Source: Scolanthus callimorphus (Eukaryota; Cnidaria; Anthozoa; Actiniaria; Edwardsiidae). From it: a stretch of 64,000 nt of DNA. Made by a program: the position numbers and the translations under genes. The notes under the pieces were generated by a model. That model made no database searches. It was not told the origin of the DNA and was given only the letters and a program-made list of their open reading frames with translations. Positions 22,401 to 33,610 of the stretch are shown here, piece after piece. Position 1 is the first letter of the stretch. Each line of letters begins with the position of its first letter. The stretch is from NCBI GenBank assembly GCA_033964015.1, contig CM066916.1:13618501-13682500 (forward strand). Reading direction: 5' to 3'.

Positions 22401-25400
22401 AGTCGATGATGGCGATAGATGATGATGATGATGATAATGATGGCGGTGTTGATGAAATCGGTGAAATCCATGATGATGATGATGGCGATATGCGTACTGA
22501 ATATAACGAGCACGTCTGTTTATCCCATCAATCAACACCTTGTTCCCCTACCTCTTTGTACTCCAGAAGATAGAGAGAAATTGGTGAGCCACCATCGTCG
22601 AGGGGTCTCTCCCATCGGATGTGAATATGAGGTCCTTTATCAGTATTATGCGCAGTTGCTGCGATGCCAACATTACGAGGGCTTGAAGGCTTCTCTGTCA
22701 TTAGGACAATAAACTGAATTGGCTGAATAGTTTTATGAATATGACATAAACGTTTTCCTCCATGTTCGAGACAGAAGAGAGACAGAAAAGAAGGCAGATG
22801 CTTTTAAAATGCTGCATCTCGTTTGCCCTTTAGAAACCTAGCGTTCGGGGCGTCGAAACACAACCTTGTAGTGTCCAAAACAACACCAAAAAATATTTGG
22901 TGTCCACGCTTAAACGCAATAGCAGTAGAACATTATTAAAGCAACTGACAGGCTAAATCGTAATCAAAGACCTAAGAGCCATGTGTGCTCATTGGGGAGC
23001 TGACTCTCATGAGACATTAAACTGTGATGAAAATTAAGACGCTGGCTAAGCGAGGTTATATCTTGCAACTTTTCTCAAGGTTGACCCGTTTACCCATAAT
23101 AATTAAAATTAATTGTTGCTGTGCTGCTACGCCATTGAATTAATGTTTATTGGAAGCAGGAGCCAACCTCCAGGAGTCTCCATCACACATTTGTGGCAGT
23201 CGAAGTCAGAAGTAGATGAATCTATCTTTAGATTGTTGATTTTTGAGTCCCGCGAGAAAATATCGTCAAGATTTAGCAATTTTGTCCTCCTCTCTCTCAA
23301 AAGAAATATGGATGTGCTCATGGCTAGACTCAGTGGGGTAGATGGAGGCTACTGTTGATGGACTCACGACTAGAATTGATCGCCTAATCTCACAGAAAAT
23401 AAACATTCGCTGCCAAAAGTCACATGATCAATTGATTGTCATCTGACTGATTTCCTTTAGTTACATATCAATTCACCTGCAAATGCAACAGTCAGGACTT
23501 CAGACGGGTAGCTCGCGCCCACTCCATTGTACGCAGTCACACGGACCAGGTACTTGTTTATCGTTGTGCGCTTCTCGATTTTAGTTTCTTTGAATGATGT
23601 TACCGTCTTGATGGCATTCTCCCATGCAGCTCCTAAAACACATTGTACCACGATTAACGCAAGAAGTACAAAATCCTTTGAAAGTCAAAGCAATTATTTT
23701 ACAGACCCTCACACAACAACCGAAGGCGGAAAGCCAGCCTATAGAACAGGAAAGCTTTGACGGTGACGTTAAACAACTGCTTGCATTTGAGCGTAGATCA
23801 TGGAAACTTTTCCAGCACGCACCGACGTGGAGTGGCGAGACAGACAACACCACGTGGGTGCGAGCTGTTTGGATATCTGCGCACTGATTGGCTGATTGTT
23901 TTCTTTTGGTATTGTTTCCTTTGGAAGCGTCTTGAAAGCGACAAAAAACGTATCATTTCAAACTTGAACAAACGCGAAAAGTGCCCACGGTTCTACGATT
24001 TAGTGCAAGTAGTTGTAAAGCTTTTTTTCAGCCTATTATCGTCTCGGTAAAAAGACAAAAGACTACGGATTTCGGTAGTATCTACTGACCTGAGGTCTTG
24101 TATTCAACTTTGTAGCCTGTCACACTGACCCCGCCGTCGTCATGGGGATAGTCCCACGTGATTCTGACGAAAGGGAATCCATTGTTACGTACGAGATAGT
24201 AGCCAAGGTTTCGAGGAGGGGTAGGCTCACCTGAAAAAGGCAAAACACTGTACACACTTTTGTGATGTCACAAAATCTTTGACTTCACTCGCGGGCAAGC
24301 TAGCGAAAATCCATCACTACCATTGGAAGGCACTAGCTACTAGAATTTGTTTTGAGGCAATAAACTGCGGTGACAAAGATATCGTAAAGTGGTTTTTAAC
24401 TTTGCCAGCACGACTTACTGGCTATCTAACATCTATGTGTCTATGGACAACATCGGAAAGAGCACCCAACAATTCATTACCCTAAATCGCCAAGGTAAAG
24501 GACGATAGGTTCAAGCTAGCGAAGATATAGTTCTGTTTACATTATGGTTATCAAAAGCTTGCCAACCAAAGGTAATATCCCATGCAAACGTCTGCAAAAT
24601 CTTTTTTATCTTTTCATTACTATATCATTCTTCCCTAGATATTTACCTATCGCTCTGAAACTAGGCAATTTTACTAATTCTGATCAACGACTGCGATCAA
24701 CGATTTAAGCGATTTAATTTTGCAAATTTAAAGTGCTTGAAAAAAGGTTCAGGCAGAACTATTTCAAATGATTCAAATTTCATCATGGTATAGTAGGACT
24801 AGCTGTAATCAGAATCTGTGAATAGAGCAGATTTCAGATGACCATCATGAAAGTGCAATCACTAGTGCAATCACTTGTGCAATCACTAGCCAATCAGAAA
24901 CAAGAGTAATTACAACTTACGGCTGAATGGTTTCCAGCCCAGCCAATCAGGAGCCGAACCAATTGGCTAGTAATTCCTTGCTTGTAATTAGTTCGCAATT
25001 TGATTGGTTGATAGAAATGAGCAGCCAATGAGAAAGCAAACCAATTGCAAACACGACGGTCATCTGAAATCCGCTCTATCTTTGCAATGGCTACATTGAA
25101 ATGATCCCAGACTCTAACCATATCTCATTATTTATTAGTTCGAGTTGTTATTTTAATTCGTGATTGTTCAAATTTTGACTTTGCCGGTGACCATCGAGGA
25201 ATATTCGCACGATTTCTTTAAGGATTTTTGTCCCTGATCAATCGAAGAAATAATCTCAGAACTATCGAATTTTGTGAATCCCATATTGAAAAGAATTTCT
25301 TCCATGCTAAAGAAACCTGTTTGGTTTCCTAGAGCTCCATCTAAAGAAGAAATAACTTTTCTGACCTCAGGAATGTTATCAGAAGAAGGACAGGTGCGTT

Positions 25401-28400
25401 TGGCTATTCATGTTTTTATGAAAGCCTATTTTAAGCTTGGTCATCTTTAATGAAATGGAATTGGAAAATCCTTTATTGGAGAACGCCGAACATCCATAAT
25501 GAATGCGATTGCGAAAGAAACTCGAGGAAGCACCGTTAGTAAAACAGGTAATTTTAATTGGCACAGTAAAATGTACAAAATGTCCTAGCTATGTATGAAG
25601 GTTCAATTGGGACTCTTTGCCAAATTGCATTTTATAACTTCATGTTAATAAATCAATCCAACTGAAATAAGAAATGTATTAACATGAAACCAGAACGATT
25701 TCAAAACACCTCCCACCTCTGGCATTGACCCAACCTGTGCCTCTGAACAGGTTCCGTGACATAATATGAAAAATTCATGGAGAGGTAAAGGGTTTTTATC
25801 TGATAAATATTTGTTTTTAGACATTTCTTGTCTGGGAAGTACTCCTCAAAACAGTCGCCCAAAATGAACATTTTTCATAGACACAGATGCACGATAATCA
25901 AGCTTTTCAGTTTGAGCGTGTTCCTCTATTTAATTCTAATTCTACGGTTCAGAGGGTTTTATTACGTCCTCGATGTACGATGGAAAAGAGATCAAGTATT
26001 TGAAACCGAAGAAATGGCGAGGTCGAAAAACAAGACCGTTATTCTTCTATATACGACATTTTTCGGAGGGCAGTGGCTAGAGCACTCGACAGGAGGAACC
26101 AAGAGAAAAATTACAAGTGGTAGCGCGTCATTTGAAGGCTGCGAGGTTTCGTCATGCTACGTGACTTATAATAGAAATTTCTTGCCACAAGCAGACGCAG
26201 TGGGATTTCACTGGGGAGATATTGGGTTAACAAAAGAGCAAAATCTACCCTCGCGCGATCCTCAGAGTTTTAACCAAATATGGTTTTATTACATCATAGA
26301 AAATCCCTTGCGCAAACGTATCAATCCTCATAAAGGGGTATTCAACTGGACTATGACATATAGGAGAGACTCGGAGATATATATTCCCTATGGGCGATAC
26401 GCGCCACTAGAACCAGGAGACCCGATTACTGAAGTGGACATTAGCGGAAAAGACATTTTAGCTGCTTGGATAGTCAGCAATTGTAAAAGCACGGAACGAA
26501 ATGACTACGCCCGCGAACTGAAAGCCCACATACCCCTGATTGTCTACGGAGAGTGCGGATTGTTCGAGTGTCCAAAACCGCAACACTCCAATGCATGCCG
26601 CGAACAGTTAAGGCGGTATAAGTTTTATCTTGCTTTCGAAAATGGCAACTGTAGAGACTATATAACGGAAAAGTATTGGAGAACGCGCTGGAAAATGACG
26701 TTGTCCCAGTTGTAATGGGTGGCGCTGATTATTGGGAGCCCGAGTTAGCAGTACCTAATTCCTATATAGATGTCCGGGATTTCCCCTCGCCAAAGGCGTT
26801 AGCTGAATATTTGACATATCTCGATGAAAATGATACGGCTTATTTAGAATATTTTAACTGGAGGAAGAAATACAAAGTTGTTCCTACAAGACGCGCGTGC
26901 GCGCTTTGCAAAGCGCTGCGTGACGATAAACTCTACACCCCACTGAGGACCATTGACGACATGAGTAAGGTGTGGTCGGCTTCCGATTGCGTGAGACTAA
27001 ATCTGACGAAGCCCTCGGTATACCCCATGGTAACTGTTGAGGAGGCTTTAGAATGGGTTAAACATCACACACAGGACTTCTCGCCTGATACGGTTATCAA
27101 TGCTAGTGATTATAACAATAGTATAGTAACTGTAGTTGACGAAAAATAAAGGGATTAGGAAAACAAATTTAGTATATACCGTTTCCGGGAAATGTTGTCA
27201 CCCAAAAAGCCTATAAGCTTGAAGCGCAAAGGATAATGGGGGCATCTAAACTGCTACACGTTTTGATCTGAATTCAGACAATAATCGCAGCCAAAGGTAA
27301 AATCATTAAATTTCAGTACATTTCTAAGCATCTTGTATATAATATTTTACAGAAATTCAAAGAAAATCTTTCATACTCCCTAGCGCACCAAGCTTTGTTG
27401 CTTTTTCCAGTGACAACATATCCCGGAAACGGTATATATACGTGCAAAAATGTGCCTTGATTTTTTATTATGCTTGTCAAAGATAAGAGGCCATCTCTGG
27501 GACCATATCTCGCCGGGAGTTTATGCGAGATAAGGCGAGATAAGGGTACATGGTCCAATTGAAACAGCGCCGGTTGAATGAGCGAAGAGCGACAAGCGAA
27601 AACCCAAATCTAAGTATGCTTTCAGTGCCTTCCATACAATTAGAAAAACATTCATGGGGGATTTTTCATGTTGCCAAATGTTTATTTGCAAGCTCTTTGG
27701 TACCCTTGCTATCTTCGACTCCAAAAGTTTTATTTTTCTCTGATTTTCCACTGGTTATTGCAACGAATTTCCTTCAGTTATAAAAAGCGTCGATCCTATC
27801 AGCGGCGCACGCAGAGCAATCTCGCCTGTTAAAACAATCAACGCAGTTCTTGATTCGTCACGCTCAAATTGATGGAAAATTAGATTCACCAATGAGCCCA
27901 TCAATGGGAGTTTCCATCGCCTATTGGTTGGTGTCCGAAGCAATGGAGTAAATGAATCTATTTATAGATTGAAGAGTTTGAATCCCGCGAGAATTATGTG
28001 TCACGGCCGTTTTAAATTACGTCTCCTCTCTCAAAATCTGAAGTCAGTGCTACCTTTTGCACGCACTGCACCCTTTGAACCCACTCATAGTACCGATCTC
28101 CAAGGCCTCAAAGCAGACGCTTCTCCTGTGCCTATGACTGTACCTAGTGCAGTTCCCATGGTAAAAGAATGGGAAGTGTTCGGATTTCCCGTGGATATCC
28201 TTGTGAATTCCGAACACTTCCCATGCATGCCTTGGGAAATTCAGCTTTTCCCATGGATGGGTTTCTGCAGAAATTCCCTGTGGTAGATGGAGGCTACTGT
28301 TGATGGACTCCTGGGTTACCCTATCAAAATGGTAAGGATATTGTTAGCGTGTTAGTTCTTACCCCAGAAAGTAACAATAAAGACTTCTGACGGCTCCCCA

Positions 28401-31400
28401 AGCCCAACAACATTTCCCGCCTTCACTCTCATCTCCAGTCCATCCCCACCTCGGTCACGTGGTGGCCTGCACATCACCATATATGGACTATTAATCTCTG
28501 CGCTTTCTGATCCCCACCATCCCTCCCCTAGGGGCTTGTACTCGATGACGTAATGAGTTACTTCAGTGCCACCGCTGTATAATGGAGGCATCCAAGAGAC
28601 TGTGGTCTGTACGGAGCAGTTGTTCTGAGGCTTCAGCAGTCGCTGTCGGGTGACGTTGCCAGGAGCAGATGGTTTGTCTGCAAAGACAACATGCTTTGAG
28701 CTAGAGGTATGGATAATCAAAAAGTTTTGAATACGCGCGCACTGTTTGCTGAAGTTTTCTCCTCTATGTATGCACGAATGTTCGCAATATCAAAGTGATT
28801 ACAATTGTTTTCAGAATACTTTTCTGCGCCAGGTTGTAAGTTGGTTCCCGTGTTCCCAACTATGTTCCCAAATTCGCTACCAAGTTCCCAACGGACTTCG
28901 TATTAAATTCAGATGAAGACCAGTTCAAACCTTTTAATATTTCACAGGCCACTACCAAAGAAGCCAAAGGAGCTTACGTTTCCAACATTTTCACAAAATT
29001 TCCACACTTAGATGGGAAGTTACGAACGTATTTGGGAACTTGGTTGCGAACTCGGGAACCTAGTTGGTTTAAACACAGGAACAAACTTCGCAACCCGTCG
29101 CGGAAAAGTAAGGCTTAATCTAAGGTTTAACATGAACAAGGGATATTAGGACTGTTTGTCATGCGGGTTATCCCACATCGTTGAAGGCGATGTAGTGCAC
29201 ATAAGGATTGCGGTTGCGAGTGGGATTTTTGGTTTGCTGAATCTCGCTGACAATCAATACCTTCGTCCTATAAATAGCATGGGTAGAACGAGGCTACTGA
29301 CATTCAGGATTACTGCGATTTTCACAATTCTGCGAACTCTTTACCGACCAACAAACCGCGGTTTGACTTCCGTTGATCCAACGGGTGAACAACTCTGGGT
29401 GATTTCACGGAGGCAAATGATAGATCTTGTGAACTTATAGGGTCTAGCTAGGCTTCAAAACACAATTTTTCACTACTAAAATGCAAACCAAACTCCATAA
29501 AGCATGCGTGGACTTTCACTTGACTCAAAGGTTTTCTTGCGGTTGCCCCAAAATTCACCGGAAAAATACTTTTCTGGGGGAGAATCCACAGGGAATTTCT
29601 GCAGAAACCCATCCATGGGAAAAGCTGAATTTCCCATGGTAGAAGAATGGGAAGTGTCCGGATTTCCCATGGATATCCATGTGAATTCCGAACACTTCCT
29701 ATGGCGTGCGCCTTTGGATATTCAGCTTTTCCCATGGATGGGTTTTTGCAGAAAGTCCCTGTGTTCCTTTGGGGGAAGCACAAATAATGGCTATAGGTGC
29801 GCATCTGTTACTCGTAAGAAAACAGTAAGAAAAGACAGCGGTTTAAATTCAGGCTAGATCCAGGGTAATAAAAGGACTATGCTAAAAACTTGAAAAAGAG
29901 AAAGGGGGAGATAGTAGCCGTCCTGTTGCAAGGGCGGATCTAGGGGGGGGGAGGGGGGGTGATTAGGGTGGCTAGCCACTTTGTTATCATATATGTAAAT
30001 CGAGCAGCATCTATGTGGCCATTGTGATTTTTTTTCTTTTCCGGTTTTAAACAGAGAACACTTTAAGTAAAATAAATTCCTCCCTTACACTCCGTGAATT
30101 TTTCACTGGCATCAGCTAGTTTCTTATAAAAACCTTAAGATTAGCCACCCCCTTGGTCTGTACTCTGTAGTATATCCTTTGTACTAGCCACCCCACCCCC
30201 CTTCTTAAGGGTCTGCATCCACCACTGTGTTGAATATCCGCCGCTGTGAAATTATACTTACACAGTCTCTTGATCAAAACCTCATGTGTCTGATTTGTAT
30301 TGGGTGTCATGGCAACGCAGACATAGGGTCCAAAGTCCGCATCATCGTATGTCCTTATTGTCAACACGCTTCGAGCCCCGTCGTCGCGCTGTGGGTAGTT
30401 GCTGACTGCATTTCCGATGCCTTTGTTACGCCACACAAACTTGAGCGGAGTGTTTGGTGCTACTTTAACGTAGCACGACAAGCGGACTTTGTTATTTTTC
30501 CATGACGGTACCACATGACTGGAAAATGTGCTTAGTATCTGGACATCTGTGGACGGAAGTGTTTGAAGAAATATCATCGAAAGAGTAACCTTTGTACCTG
30601 TTCTGGATGACATAGTCATGAGTTTTGAGTTGGCTACCAAGGAAGGTACTTTCTTACATGAGCTGCGTGTACTATTTGCTTTTTGAGACCGCGCGGGAAC
30701 CATCATTTCATATTGATTGTTTATTGTGCTCAACCGGACGTTCCATTCCCACCCTCTCCTCCCTTGGACTTCTTGTTTTCGCACTTAGGAGCTCCGCCAG
30801 GTTTCCGCCCCATACCTTAATGAGACCAGTATTATACAGGGGATTACGCCCTACAATGGAGTTGTACAATCTATACGGATCTTAATGTACAACGGTGTGA
30901 ATTTTAAAGAAGCTGAAAATAAGAATCGACAGCAAATAAAATTTCCATTCATTTAATATTTTAAAATCTTTTTCAGCTCCCTTCTGTGACAGGTGAGAGC
31001 TATTTAGATGGAGTAGCAAGAAAAAAATCATTCTATCCAGCTATCCATGTTGGAGTGTGTCGAAACTTTTGTCATAGTTTCTCGTGTTGTTGTTTTGTAG
31101 TTGTCTGTGTTTTTCCCATGAGTTTCTTTATAAAACAGTTGACGTAAGCTTTCAACATATCTATATTACTTATATATAAAAGCTCAGTCTTGAATTATGA
31201 AAAAGTTTTTTTTATCTCATTCAACACTTTACGTTCCGGCTTTTAAGAACAGCTTCAGTTTAGTATATGTCGATAGGAAACAGGGAAAGTAGTTGTGTGG
31301 AAAAAGAAGAAAGTTTTTTTTTTGAAGTATTAATACGAAAGACTAGATTATGGGTGGGGAGGTCTTGCCTGCTGAGAGAATAGTCAATGAAAATGTAATT

Positions 31401-32072
31401 ATTTTGGCATATCTTTGACAGTAATTTCCCAAGCCTAGGATATCTTTTAACTGCATAAGTAGATCATAAAGTGTATCACATAAACATTTAAATGGTTTTT
31501 CGATTAGAAAAGTGCGAAACTGCTGCGAAATTCGTGTCATTATGGAATATTGGGAGCATATTCGAATTTCATTTTTAAGTAGTTTTTAAATGGTGATAAA
31601 AATGTTAGTACTTACCAACGACTCTTAGAAACACGTAGTCAGTAACTGTATTTCTTGTCCCTTGGAACCTTACTGAGCAATAAAACTCTGATGAGTCCCC
31701 TAGCTGAACATTACTAATAGAAAATCCCGCAGTCTCATTTTCGAGAACTTTGGTGCGGTCGCGAAATGAGACGATTCGTTGCTGATCAGTGCCTTTATTC
31801 CAGACCATGTTTCCAGAAGGAAACAGCCTGACAACTATAGCTTCGAGTCTTTCCCCATATACTCCAAGCCTTGTAACTATTCCAAATTTGATAACATCTA
31901 TTTTGGAAACAAAATGTGGGTTTAGTTTCCAAAGTAGTTTTGCCTCTTCTCCGACGAAGACCTCTTGATCATTGAGCTCAATCGTGACATTCGGTGGCGT
32001 AGTGGTCGAGTCCACAACAGGAAATACAACTGAAATTTCCAAAAGAAGAGTAAAAATAATTCTCGTTGGCAT
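16461..32072 (-). CDS. Two-Ig, three-FN3 single-pass membrane protein
   Basis: Likely cell-surface adhesion or receptor-like protein of about 587 residues. Exons (5' to 3' on the minus strand): 32,072-31,616 signal peptide (MPTRIIFTLLLEISVVF) and Ig1 with the FYCSV motif; 30,546-30,262 Ig2 (RLSCYV, YVCVAM); 28,677-28,363 FN3-1 in one exon; 24,230-24,090 plus 23,632-23,477 FN3-2; 22,694-22,552 plus 17,007-16,856 FN3-3; 16,573-16,461 with ELYWVVMIVLAMAGIV as a short membrane segment, then ENQR and TGA. Splice phases agree throughout (mostly phase 1; FN3-3 is split at phase 0). Exon 17,007-16,856 needs two single-base restorations, near 16,957 and 16,919. The cytoplasmic tail is only a few residues. 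The intron before that exon holds the minisatellite and LINE; the intron after FN3-1 contains the fucosyltransferase. The exact ortholog was not identified. Confidence 0.85.
17030..17625. repeat. CT/GA-rich minisatellite, left block
   Basis: Variable units of about 70-75 bp built from GATGATGATGCAGAGGAGG, AGGTGCAGAGGACAAGGAGG and AGGGAAAGGG(G)TGGCGATG. It continues at 20,995-22,440 after the inserted LINE. Unit length is not a multiple of three, so the apparent proteins rotate through frames and are not genes. It starts about 25 bp from an Ig/FN3-gene splice acceptor. Confidence 0.9.
17626..20994 (-). mobile_element. Non-LTR retrotransposon (LINE, CR1/L2/jockey-like), decayed
   Basis: Inserted on the minus strand inside the minisatellite. 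Its 3' end (left side) terminates in an ATT/AAT trinucleotide tail at 17,626-17,646, the kind of short-repeat tail seen in CR1/L2-type elements. The 5' end is near 20,994, where minisatellite sequence (CAGATGGCAATGATG) resumes. CAGAT occurs on both sides and may be a short target duplication, but it is also part of the repeat unit. Coding content is listed separately. Confidence 0.85.
17773..20670 (-). pseudogene. LINE endonuclease-reverse transcriptase ORF, broken
   Basis: Reading from 20,670 downward: a basic N-terminus, an APE-type endonuclease start (LLCNVRSLAPKIDELD, ITETWLSDD), then the reverse transcriptase with KASGPDGVPALIL, RPISLTCHIAKTMERF, FADFRKGFDLIDH, SIPQGTRLGPILFAVMVNDL and FVDD at the catalytic aspartates. 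The tail (NRRLYAIRQLKRC, ERIQKRALAIIFP) is typical of cnidarian LINEs. Three breaks are seen: a frameshift near 20,185, a frameshift near 18,393 (run of five T on the coding strand), and an in-frame TGA at about 18,100. In this sequence the element could not make its protein. Confidence 0.88.
20995..22440. repeat. CT/GA-rich minisatellite, right block
   Basis: Continuation of the block at 17,030-17,625, about 20 units with variable numbers of GATGAT. It ends in simple ATG/GATGAT runs near 22,400-22,480. On the minus strand, the sense strand of the surrounding gene, it is almost pure pyrimidine with CATCAT runs. Confidence 0.9.
23190..23365. repeat. Intronic duplicate, copy 1
   Basis: Shares ATGAATCTATCTTTAGATTG-like sequence, TCCCGCGAGAA, CCTCTCTCAAAA and GATGGAGGCTACTGTTGATG with 27,945-28,312. 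Both copies lie just downstream (minus sense) of an exon that ends an FN3 domain, which suggests duplication together with the domain. Confidence 0.55.
24823..25078. repeat. MITE family B (TA-flanked), copy 2
   Basis: Ends TA-GAGCAGATTTCAGATGAC and GTCATCTGAAATCCGCTC-TA. The interior begins with a short tandem GTGCAATCACT array (24,853-24,890) and repeats AATTGGCT/AGCCAAT words. Confidence 0.75.
25864..27149 (+). CDS. Alpha-1,3-fucosyltransferase (GT10), single exon, one-base frame break
   Basis: Golgi type II glycosyltransferase that transfers fucose from GDP-fucose to glycans. Start ATG at 25,864; a possible 5'-UTR acceptor (TTGTTTTTAG) lies at about 25,820. A short basic cytoplasmic tail is followed by a membrane anchor (TIIKLFSLSVFLYLILIL, about residues 10-28), a stem and a GT10 catalytic domain. 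The donor-binding hallmark FYLAFENGNCRDYITEKYW is followed by ENALENDVVPVVMGG. Between these, at 26,679-26,680, TGG-GAG reads TGGAG: one G is missing and the frame breaks. With it the protein would be about 428 residues, a normal family length. It is intronless within the CDS and lies in an intron of the Ig/FN3 gene on the opposite strand. AATAAA overlaps the stop codon. Confidence 0.92.
27173..27440. repeat. MITE behind the fucosyltransferase
   Basis: Inverted ends TATATACCGTTTCCGGGA and TCCCGGAAACGGTATATA, with ATGTTGTCACCCAAAAAGC mirrored by GCTTTTTCCAGTGACAACAT. It begins 24 bp after the fucosyltransferase stop. Confidence 0.85.
27945..28312. repeat. Intronic duplicate, copy 2, split by a MITE
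   Basis: Counterpart of 23,190-23,365. A family A MITE (28,134-28,285) sits inside it, so the duplication predates that insertion. Confidence 0.5.
28134..28285. repeat. MITE family A, copy
   Basis: Contains GAATTCCGAACACTTCCCAT and TGGGAAATTCAGCTTTTCCC and ends in TTTCTGCAGAAATTCCCTGTG. The left arm is partly degraded (TTCCCATGGTAAAAGAATGG). Confidence 0.75.
28818..29109. repeat. Inverted-repeat element rich in GTTCCCAA words
   Basis: Ends ACTTTTCTGCGCCAGGTTG and CAACCCGTCGCGGAAAAGT. The arms are filled with GTTCCCAA/TTGGGAAC variants. It lies in the intron between the Ig2 and FN3-1 exons. Confidence 0.65.
29587..29763. repeat. MITE family A, best-preserved copy
   Basis: Full element of about 177 bp with CACAGGGAATTTCTGCAGAA at the left and the inverse (TTTTTGCAGAAAGTCCCTGTG) at the right. 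The arms of about 50 bp include CCATCCATGGGAAAAGCTGA and its inverse. Confidence 0.85.
29932..30227. repeat. GGCGGATCTAGG-ended element, family F, copy 1
   Basis: Starts AGGGCGGATCTAGGGGG and ends CTGCATCCACCACTG. The interior has GGTGGCTAGCCAC and CTAGCCACCCC in opposite orientations. It is related to 55,785-55,862 and 61,198-61,575. Confidence 0.6.
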
Positions 32073-33234
32073 ATATATTCCTGTTTATCTTCAGAAATTA
32101 AATTCAAATATAAATCTGTGCTACTTACGGTAAAGAAGAATTAAAAACATTTGAATAAGTTGTAGTTGAATGCACTTGTAGTACTTTTATGTATGATGTT
32201 TGAAAACATGCATTGTGTTTTTGAAAGCCTTCAATTTAGTTTCGATCTATAAATGTGATTCATGGTGATTTCACGGGGATGTATACTTCTGTCTGGTCAT
32301 TTTTCATATCTTTAAAAGCTTCAAATCGCATTTTAAAATCAAAAGAAATGCTCCGGGTTGGTCAAGATTTCGTCACGTGTTTATTTCTAGGGCAAACTGA
32401 GGTTGAGCGTGTTTTTGAAGATTATTACTTAATGCGAAATCACTAAACATTCTAACAAGCTGTGCCCACACGGTGGCTAATTCATTATACGAGAAGAATA
32501 AAGCAAAATATCTCCTCTTAAATTACTTCCTCTTCGTAACCTGCTGATGAAATAGCGATAGAAAGACTTGTTTGTCTCTTGTCACGAGAAGACTCAAACA
32601 CGAGATTTCCCTTGGAGTACTTTGTAAGATTTTTAGTTTTGAGAATGCGGCTCGGTTATCTTCAATATTACATCAAAACACCCCGTGTAAATTCTTGTGG
32701 TTACCTTAATTAACTTAAATTCAAATTAGCAAACTCCATGCCCCCGACAGTTTTAACATTGAAACGTCTAATTATAGAATAGGTATCTTAGTCTGAATAT
32801 CTTCCCAAATAGTCGAACAAACGGTATTCCACCCCAAAAGACGTTTTTCGACTTTTTTAACGAGAAACTTTTGCCTAAGAGAAATAACGTTAATCGAACA
32901 ACAGGATTTTGACTGAATAAAAAATGATCTGCCTTAGCTTGAATTGTAGAAAATTATTATCTCACTTTAAGTACAATTTGTAACCAGAATCAGGCGATCG
33001 CAGCTCATACCGCGATTAACAAATCTCGATATTTTGGAAACGTTTTACGCAAGACATCTTAGGTCATAGAACAAACGACGACCAAGAACCAAACTAGACC
33101 AAGTTATTCATCAAAGACTATCTCTGTCGGGATAATTTGCCTGGGGTTTTCCATTCTTACTCTAGAGCCATTTCTGCGGGCAAATTAAAACCGAGGATTC
33201 TCGTATATGAGACGTCGCCTCAATGATGCCGTGA
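32073..33234. other. 5' flank of the Ig/FN3 gene, no gene seen
   Basis: AT-rich sequence upstream of the minus-strand start codon at 32,072. It presumably includes the promoter and 5' UTR, but I cannot place them. No exon is recognised. Confidence 0.35.
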
Positions 33235-33610
33235 TCCCCGGGGGGGGGGGGGGGACTCCCATATTTTTGGGCGGGGGTGCTCGTCGTACCTTTTAGGGTT
33301 TAAAATCAGGCCTCTGGTACCTTTTAGGGGGTAAAATTGGAAAACATGTATTTTTTTCCAGATAGGTACCTGTTAGAGGTCCGTTCTAGCAAATCAAGCA
33401 AATCGCACTTGTTGGTAGCCTGAGTTTCAGACGTATTTTCCCTCGTAAAAAATACGCGAGAAAATTAGGGAAAATCAACTAAGCGACGCCGTGTTTGGTA
33501 CATTTTAGGGGTCAAATCAACTAAGCGACGCCATGTCGCCATGTTTGGTACCTTTTAGGGGTGAAAACAAAAGCTCCCGACGAAAGTCCCCCCCCCCCCC
33601 CCCGGGCCGT
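33235..33610. repeat. G/C-run-ended repeat, family D, copy 2
   Basis: Bordered by a run of about 17 G (33,239) and about 17 C (33,588). The interior repeats TACCTTTTAGGGG(T)-type words and contains CTAAGCGACGCC twice. It matches 13,161-13,470 in inverse orientation. Confidence 0.7.

Noticed and set aside
20954..22538. Long minus-strand frames of over 500 codons rich in Ser, Pro, Leu and His
   Set aside because: They are translations of the pyrimidine strand of a minisatellite, open in two frames at once, with units that are not a multiple of three. No start or domain evidence.
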